This document shows positions 58,550 to 64,000 of a stretch of 64,000 nt of DNA, in pieces (the first letter of the stretch is position 1; each line of letters begins with the position of its first letter). The position numbers and the translations under genes are program-made. Below the pieces are notes generated by a model that saw nothing but the letters and a program-made list of their open reading frames with translations, searched no databases and was not told the origin of the DNA. Origin of the DNA: Blasia pusilla (Eukaryota > Marchantiophyta > Marchantiopsida > Blasiales); NCBI GenBank assembly GCA_050084515.1, contig CM114275.1:16926001-16990000 (forward strand), in the 5' to 3' direction.

Positions 58550-59430
58550 CTACTCAGTCATACCTAGGCTGACTATCCATGTGAGACAATTGAGGTCCAT
58601 CGCTTGCCCCAACACCTGTCTTCGGGATGCCTTAGTCATCCCTGGCACCGCCGTAGTACCGGTAGTGAACCCCGTGGCTCGCTCGCGCTCATCTGTTGTA
58701 GGCTCCTCCAATGCTCCGGTCACCTCATCCCAAATCATGCATGGCTCTCCCACCCTATTGGCCATGGCCAACGGTGGTCTATCATCCCGTGTCATCACCT
58801 GAGATCGACGCCCTGAGCCCAAAATAGCATCCACTGTGAGATGTGGTGCTCTCTGGACTCCATTGTATGCTCGACTCAGTACCTCTGATGGTATCACCAC
58901 AATCGTGGATGATGGGCACGTGACCCAACTCTCGCTGCATCTAACAACACAACAGGTCCCAACCAGGACCTCACATGATGTACACTCGTCATCACACGTG
59001 CACGAGTGTCTCCCAACAACGGCACGTTCTCCAAAATGTACGCTGGAGAACATATCTGACTCTCCTGCAAGTGTCGTACCGTACTACTCGCAGCATCTCC
59101 CAAAACTTCCCTGACCTCGGATCCTGCAATCCAAATCCTCGGCCAGGTGATGAATGACCCTGACATGGCCATCCAGCAATCACCAAATGAATGGTGCCAA
59201 CTCTATCCAGATCTTGCGCCCCCACCAAAGAGATGTCGACGGGTAGCGTATGTTGATATCCCCGTACTGCAGATAGTGGAAACAACTCAGGATACCTCTA
59301 GACCAATCGCGCCACGTGACGTAATGATACTCGCCGCGCGGTCTCATCTCTCTCCACATAAAGGTACTCATGCACCCGTATGCCTGCCTGCAATAGTGCA
59401 GCGAATCCGGTGCTAATCCCTCCGAAGAAT
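58550..59430 (-). pseudogene. Copy D DNMT3-like cytosine methyltransferase
   Basis: It starts within motif I (FFGGISTGFAALLQAGIR near 59420-59370), then EYLYVERDE (acidic SAM contact), IHLVIAGWPCQGHSSPGRG (motif IV with the catalytic Cys, about 59195-59140), FGLQDPRSGKFWEMLRV, and in a second frame AYILENVPLLGD (Glu-Asn-Val, about 59045-59010) and VRSWLGPVVLLDAARVGSRA (about 58970-58910). The C-terminal part has EEPTTDERERATGF, then KASRRQVLGQAMDLNC (about 58690-58590). The LLDAARVGSRAHHPRLW and R-R-x-x-LG-x-A order is that of DNMT3/DRM-type enzymes more than DNMT1. A stop near 59310 and a frameshift near 59080 inactivate it. Confidence 0.82.
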
Positions 59431-59455
59431 ACATGAGAGAGAATCTCTCTCATGT
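59431..59455. repeat. Perfect palindrome at the A1/body border of copy D
   Basis: ACATGAGAGAGA and its complement flank a single central base (12+1+12). It abuts the A1 start at 59456. Confidence 0.95.
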
Positions 59456-59935
59456 AAAAATAAAGAGTAGTAAAATTGGCACACCTGGCCTAAAACTCCT
59501 CTCCTCAATCTACATCGGCATATCGAGCCTTGTCCACCCTGTGCTATCAAGGAATCCGGACGCTAGCACCCTAGTCCTATCTCACACACATACAAGGGAG
59601 GTGCTCCAACGGCCCAACATGAAAAAGATGGCTTAGAAAATCCATCTTCCTCTCTTATATAGGGTAGGGAAGAGCCAAAAGGCTCTTCCCCTAAAAATAG
59701 CCCTCCCCTTGATAACCCGCGCCCACAGGTTACCAAGGGCGGGTGACCTGGTCAACAAGTCACCCGGCTGTAAAAGACCTCAACATGAAAGTTGTAAGAA
59801 ATGACGTTCCTGACACAATGGACCTATTCTCAACCTCATCCGACACCGTGGGACAAAGTTACACTCAAGATAGTCCGCTGGCTCCTATGCCCTATCCACG
59901 ATAGATCTCGGCCTATCGGCTACTCAGATGTGATA
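59456..59935 (-). repeat. Copy D terminal module A1
   Basis: 480 bp, the same length as A2, with clear one-base differences and a TATATAAG box on the minus strand at 59654-59661. It ends GTGATA where A2 has GTGACA, and then chromovirus E resumes. Confidence 0.92.
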
Positions 59936-61567
59936 CGTAACACCAAAGCAACTTTGATGGCATGAAATCTGGCGTTGATGAATGTGGAGCTAATCCACAA
60001 GTCGGGGAAAGATAATATCATCCTAGATGCGTTAAGTCACAGAGATGAGCATATGCCATTGACGACACAAGTCTGGAGAGAAATGTTCCCTAATAAAACA
60101 GATCTGGAAAGAAGGGTTCGTGAAGGATACATGAAGGATGCGCAAGCAAGTGAGTACCTAGGAAAGTTGAAGCGCGGCAAGAAAGTGGCCAATCTAAGTT
60201 TGAGGCATGGTTTGCTAAGGTTTAAGCAGAAGAGGATCTTTGTGGGCCAAGGCAAGCTATGGACCAAAGTGTTTGCGGAATATCATGACGGACCTTTGGC
60301 AGGACACAAAGGGGAGAAATCCACTCTTGTTGTTTTGGCCAAGAGGTTCTTCTAGCCCAACATGAAGGAAGATGTTGCTCAATATCTGAAGATCTGCGTG
60401 AACTGTCAAGCGAACATAGTTTCTTAGGCAAAGAAGCAAGGCTTACTTCGTCCTTTTTCGATGCCGAAGGGACCCTTGAAAAACATTAGCATGGATTTCA
60501 TTACGAGTCTTCTCGAATCTAAGGGATACAATGCTATACTTTTGATAGTTGATTGGTTTAGCAAGTTAGGGAGGTTTGTGCCGACGAGAGATTCTGTAAC
60601 AGCCTACACAACTTCCCGACTGTTCTTGGATAGTTGGTGGCAAGCTCATGGATTGCCTAGGAGCATTGTGTCCGATCGAGATTCAAAGTTTACCATTTCC
60701 TTTTGGAAACATCTATTCATGAGGTTTAGGACCAAATTCAGCTTTAGTACGGCCTTCCATCCTCAAACGGATGGGCAAACGGAAAAAGTAAACTCGGTTG
60801 TGACCAATACTTAAGGATTTACGTGAGTGCGGACCAACGAGATTGGGCAAAGTGGCTAAGTATGGCTGAGTATCGTTACAACTCCACCAAGCATTTTGCA
60901 ACTGAAGAATCTTCGTTTCTTTTAGCCTATCAAAGAGAACCAGAAGGGCCTCTTGACTTGGCCCTTTCGAGGGGCGCTACATCGCCATACACCCGTCAAC
61001 CAACGGCAGAATGTTTGTTAGTGGAAATGCAGGAATGATAAGAGCAAGTGAGAAGAAGTCTTGCCAAGGCTCAACTAAGGTATCATGCTAATCATGCTAA
61101 CCAAAGTCGGCGCCAAGTGAGTTTCCAAGTTGGGGAACAAGTGTGGTTAAGTATAAACAATCTCACTCTTCCGAAGGAATTGTTCGCGAAATTGTCAGCC
61201 AAGGATGTTGGACCGTATGTGATCAAGGCAAAGCCGTTTAAGGATGTGTATACTTTGGAGCTGCCAAACGAGTTCAAGATTCATCCGACTTTCCATGTGT
61301 CATTATTGAAGAAGTGTCTTCGAAGACAATGTGCGTGCGGAATGAAGGATTCTATTGAGACCACAACCGGTCATGAGAAATGAGGAACCAGAGTTCGAGG
61401 TGGAGACCATTATGCATTCCAGACGTAGAGCCGCCAAGTATGAATACTTGGTCAGATGGAAAGGCTACCATGCAAAAAAGGCGACTTGGATTGCGGAGGC
61501 AGATCTTGAACAAACGCAAAAGGTATTGCAAGACTTCAAATGGATACAAGATAGGCATATACGTTAG
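59936..61567 (+). pseudogene. Chromovirus E, integrase and chromodomain part
   Basis: It resumes with TPKQL and LMNVELIHKSGKDNIILDAL. The integrase zinc part has EYHDGPLAGHKGEKSTLVVL and CVNCQ (about 60280-60420). The core (60461-60814) has SMDFITSLLESKGYNAILLI, SDRDSKFTISFWKHLF and HPQTDGQTEKVNSVV, so Asp, Asp and Glu are present. The C-terminal frame (61355-61567) is a chromodomain with YEYLVRWKGYHAKKATWIAE. Stops lie near 60354, 60427, 60812 and 61039. No LTR of this element was recognised. Confidence 0.9.
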
Positions 61568-61783
61568 TACATGGTGAAGCAAAGGACATAACTTGTGACC
61601 AAGAAGCTTGGGTCGATAACCCGTTGTAACTAGAAAATTTTAGTTGTTGCAATAAAGAAAGCATGGATTTGGAGATTCGATGCTAGTGATTGTGATTTTG
61701 AGTTTTGTAGTGCATGGCAATAAGTAGTTTTTCATATGCTTAGGATGTAAGTCAAGGACGCAAAAAAATGAGTATTTGAGGTG
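61568..61783. other. 3' remainder of chromovirus E, no gene
   Basis: AT-rich; contains TTGTAACTAG near 61623 and a possible LTR start, not proven. Confidence 0.35.
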
Positions 61784-62433
61784 TTTCTTGCGAATACACA
61801 TCGCTACACAACATACATCGCTATCATTGAACACACACACACAAACACACACGATTCCATGCTAACTGATGTCATCCATACACAGAGGCGAGAAGTACCA
61901 AAATATCTCCAATTAAAATAAGATCCAATCTCTCTCACAATACCATAGTTCTCACATGTGTGCACTCTCACATGTCTCTCTCAAAGTCAAACCAAACCCA
62001 CTCTCCTAATGAGAGGCTTGGGTTACACACACAAGGAAATCAAGACTATAGCTCCGCTGCCTCATGCTAAGAGATTCAACAAAGAGAGAATGAGCTCTCA
62101 AGCTCTCTCTCTTGGAGGTATACCCCCTTCCCTCTCCCAAGCCCTCTCAATGGTAAACCTATGCTCGCAGGTCACCTCCTTGGCTCTTGACGTGTTGTAG
62201 CGGGTCAAGAACCACTTCCAAAAGTGGAAAGTCAACTATCCACAATATGGAAACTTACCTGAAATAGTAAGTTTCTCTATATGGCTCCAAATGAGCCGAA
62301 ACGAAGGGGAAACCTGCTCTCTCTCAGGTTTCCTGTAGCCTCAAGAGGTCATCCTCAACCTCCTCGGCCTGTCCTCCACTACTCGTGCAGACGCTCTACT
62401 AGATCCCATCGATCTATTCTAACAGTCATGACA
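61784..62433 (-). mobile_element. Solo A-B terminal unit of the copy D type (diverged subgroup)
   Basis: On the minus strand it starts TGTCATGACTG (A module, 62433 down to about 61914) and passes directly into a B module (to 61784). No coding body lies between or around. GGTG (61780-61783) and AGTG (62434-62437) may be a 4-bp target duplication with one mismatch. The A part is homologous to 46668-47049 plus 53603-53710. Confidence 0.65.
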
Positions 62434-62918
62434 AGTGAGATCTTGTATTCGGATAAGGCATCTAGATCAGGACCAAGTGTTGAATTACTAATATTTGAGC
62501 CCGCCCTAACGCCGACGGGGCAAATTATTCTGTCTTGGGGGTTATGGTGATCTCATTCATTATGCATGAGTAAACTTAGTGATGCGCCTAAGTAGAATAT
62601 GAGTGACCCAAAACTAGTACAAATTGGCTAGGTAAAGAGGTGGTTGTTTACAAATAGTGAGTGAATGAAGTGTTAGGTTGCACACTTAGTTAGCTTATTT
62701 TGATAGTTTAGATTAGTTTTGAAGAACAGGTCTAGGATGATTGAAGTGAAGAAGCTAATAATTCTAAGTGCTACAAGCAACAACCTAACACTTAAGCCAA
62801 AAGAGGAATTGCAGGTTAGCGACCAAAACAAGATTCAGTGTTAAGGGGTCTACTTCCTAGAAATTAACATTAAAAGTTTTGTATTGTTGAGGACATCAAC
62901 CTTATAAGGAGGGATGAG
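62434..62918. other. Gene-free spacer
   Basis: No frame or repeat recognised. Confidence 0.5.
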
Positions 62919-63947
62919 TTTCACGACCCTCATAACCAAACAAACACCAAATAGGTGCCAAGCAAAACATCGGAACTCTAGTGGACTCACGCTACGATGA
63001 TCGCACTTTGGAGAGGCTTTTGGAAAGGTCTCTTGGAAAAGTCCAAGAGATGAAACGTGGAATAAAGTTATGCAATTCATGCGTTAGTAGTCGCAACCAG
63101 GAAACCTAGACCAAACGTGAATCAAGACTTGAGATGAGTTGAGTCTTGGAAGGTTGGTTGCCAAAGAGGTGAGAACCAGTTTTGGAACACGACTAGTGTT
63201 TGAGGAATTTGATTGTGATTTGGACCGTAACTTTTAGCCCCAAGATGTGTTTAAGACAAATAAGAGCGCACTGGGAATCTTATCTTGATACGTTTCCAAT
63301 GCACTAAATATCTTAGAAAACGCATAAGTATAAGTTGAGATATTGGCCAAAAACAATTGTGAGAACAATCGGGTTGAGGGCCAATCTAAGGGGCCCGATT
63401 GTCTTTCCCTAAATTTAGGGGGATCCCGGTGATCCCTAGAGGTAATAGTAAGGGGAAGTCTCTCCAAGGAGTCTTGGAACACAAACCCCACTTTGAGCAC
63501 CAAACGGTATCTCAAGGATACGGGATGGAACGAGAGTTTGGCGTTGGAACTCGAAACCCAAACCTGATCCAAGGGAGTGGATTCATAAGCCACACTTGGA
63601 TTCTGACTTGTAATTCATTTTTTTTGAGTCTCGATTAGGGACTCATTGGATTTCCATCGGACCGTTGGAACCGCTACGTGTGAAACGCCGTTTGAGGTAC
63701 CTGAACCGACCATAAAGTTTGTCCCAAGTCTTTCGAGACCTACCTGTGTTGTAAACCGCGAAACTAGGAAGGTTGAGCTTGATGAGAGGCCGAGTCAAGG
63801 ACTTGGCAAGTAAGAACCGTAGATTGATCCATACCCGACTAACGTGAGTGCGTGTGTATATGCAGATCAGCATTGAGAGCGTGACCTACTGAACGCACGC
63901 TTCCGCAACAACCAAGATTAACATTCAAGGAGAGTAGGCGCACGACA
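62919..63947 (-). repeat. LTR of the ~1-kb LTR family (copy 3)
   Basis: The reverse complement starts TGTCGTGCGCCTACTCTCC and ends GAGGGTCGTGAAA, matching 8176-9199 and 38966-39964. The flanks (ATGAG and ACTAG) do not give a clear target duplication and only 53 bases remain to the window edge, so it could be a solo LTR or one LTR of a longer element. Confidence 0.85.
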
Positions 63948-64000
63948 ACTAGCTTTTTCAGAGGTCTAAGTTTTCTCTCTGTGGTCCTTCCTTGGTAGAT

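Larger units (their letters stand above)
54376..59935 (-). mobile_element. Ty3/gypsy element with methyltransferase and PHD finger, copy D
   Basis: It is inserted into chromovirus E; CTTA (54372-54375) and CGTA (59936-59939) form a 4-bp target duplication with one mismatch. On the minus strand the order is A1 repeat (59935-59456), body (methyltransferase, reverse transcriptase, RNase H, integrase, PHD finger), polypurine tract, B1 (55131-54996), GT, A2 (54993-54514), GT, B2 (54511-54376). Gag and protease are missing at the 5' side. The outer ends are TG...TA/CA. See the finding on split direct repeats. Confidence 0.85.

Overview
The window is a piece of a plant nuclear genome made almost entirely of decayed, nested transposable elements around one intact intron-containing gene. 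The plant assignment rests on that gene, which is a plastid-type BASS transporter with seven GT-AG introns, and on plant-type Ty1/copia, chromodomain Ty3/gypsy and Helitron remains. The DNA methyltransferase carried by several retroelements resembles DNMT3. That, together with the very high retroelement density, would suit a large-genome non-angiosperm land plant or a relative, but this is a weak inference.

Layout: 0-0.6 kb holds the C-terminal end of a LINE-type reverse transcriptase ORF and a (CT)n microsatellite. 0.7-1.0 kb has a small orphan CCCH zinc-finger ORF. 2.7-5.9 kb is a decayed Helitron with Rep (HUH) and helicase remains. 8.2-9.2 kb is a solo LTR. About 9.2-16.4 kb is Ty3/gypsy copy A. 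17.7-21.9 kb is the BASS gene. 24.0-29.1 kb is a Ty1/copia element with both LTRs. 29.8-35.5 kb is Ty3/gypsy copy B. About 36.3-46.1 kb is copy C, itself broken by a 1-kb solo LTR, an AT-rich insertion and a copia solo LTR. 47.05-53.6 kb is a chromodomain Ty3/gypsy element F with both LTRs and a tRNA-iMet primer site. 53.9-61.6 kb is another chromovirus E, split by copy D at 54.4-59.9 kb. 61.8-62.4 kb is a short terminal-repeat-only unit, and 62.9-63.9 kb is a third copy of the 1-kb LTR.

The main discovery is the A/B/C/D family. These are integrase-bearing Ty3/gypsy elements with the order gag, aspartic protease, DNMT3-like cytosine methyltransferase, reverse transcriptase, RNase H, integrase, PHD finger. 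The methyltransferase lies between protease and reverse transcriptase. The PHD finger replaces the usual chromodomain. Such an element could in principle write a methylation mark and read histone marks when it integrates. All four copies carry stops and frameshifts.

Copy D also has an unusual end structure. Reading on its own strand the order is A1 (480 bp), body, B1 (136 bp), A2 (480 bp), B2 (136 bp). This is the split-direct-repeat layout known from PAT/Ngaro-type DIRS elements, not normal flanking LTRs, although the element encodes a DDE integrase and is bordered by a near-perfect 4-bp target duplication that interrupts chromovirus E. A B-A (solo) unit occurs nearby. I saw no rRNA, tRNA or CRISPR.
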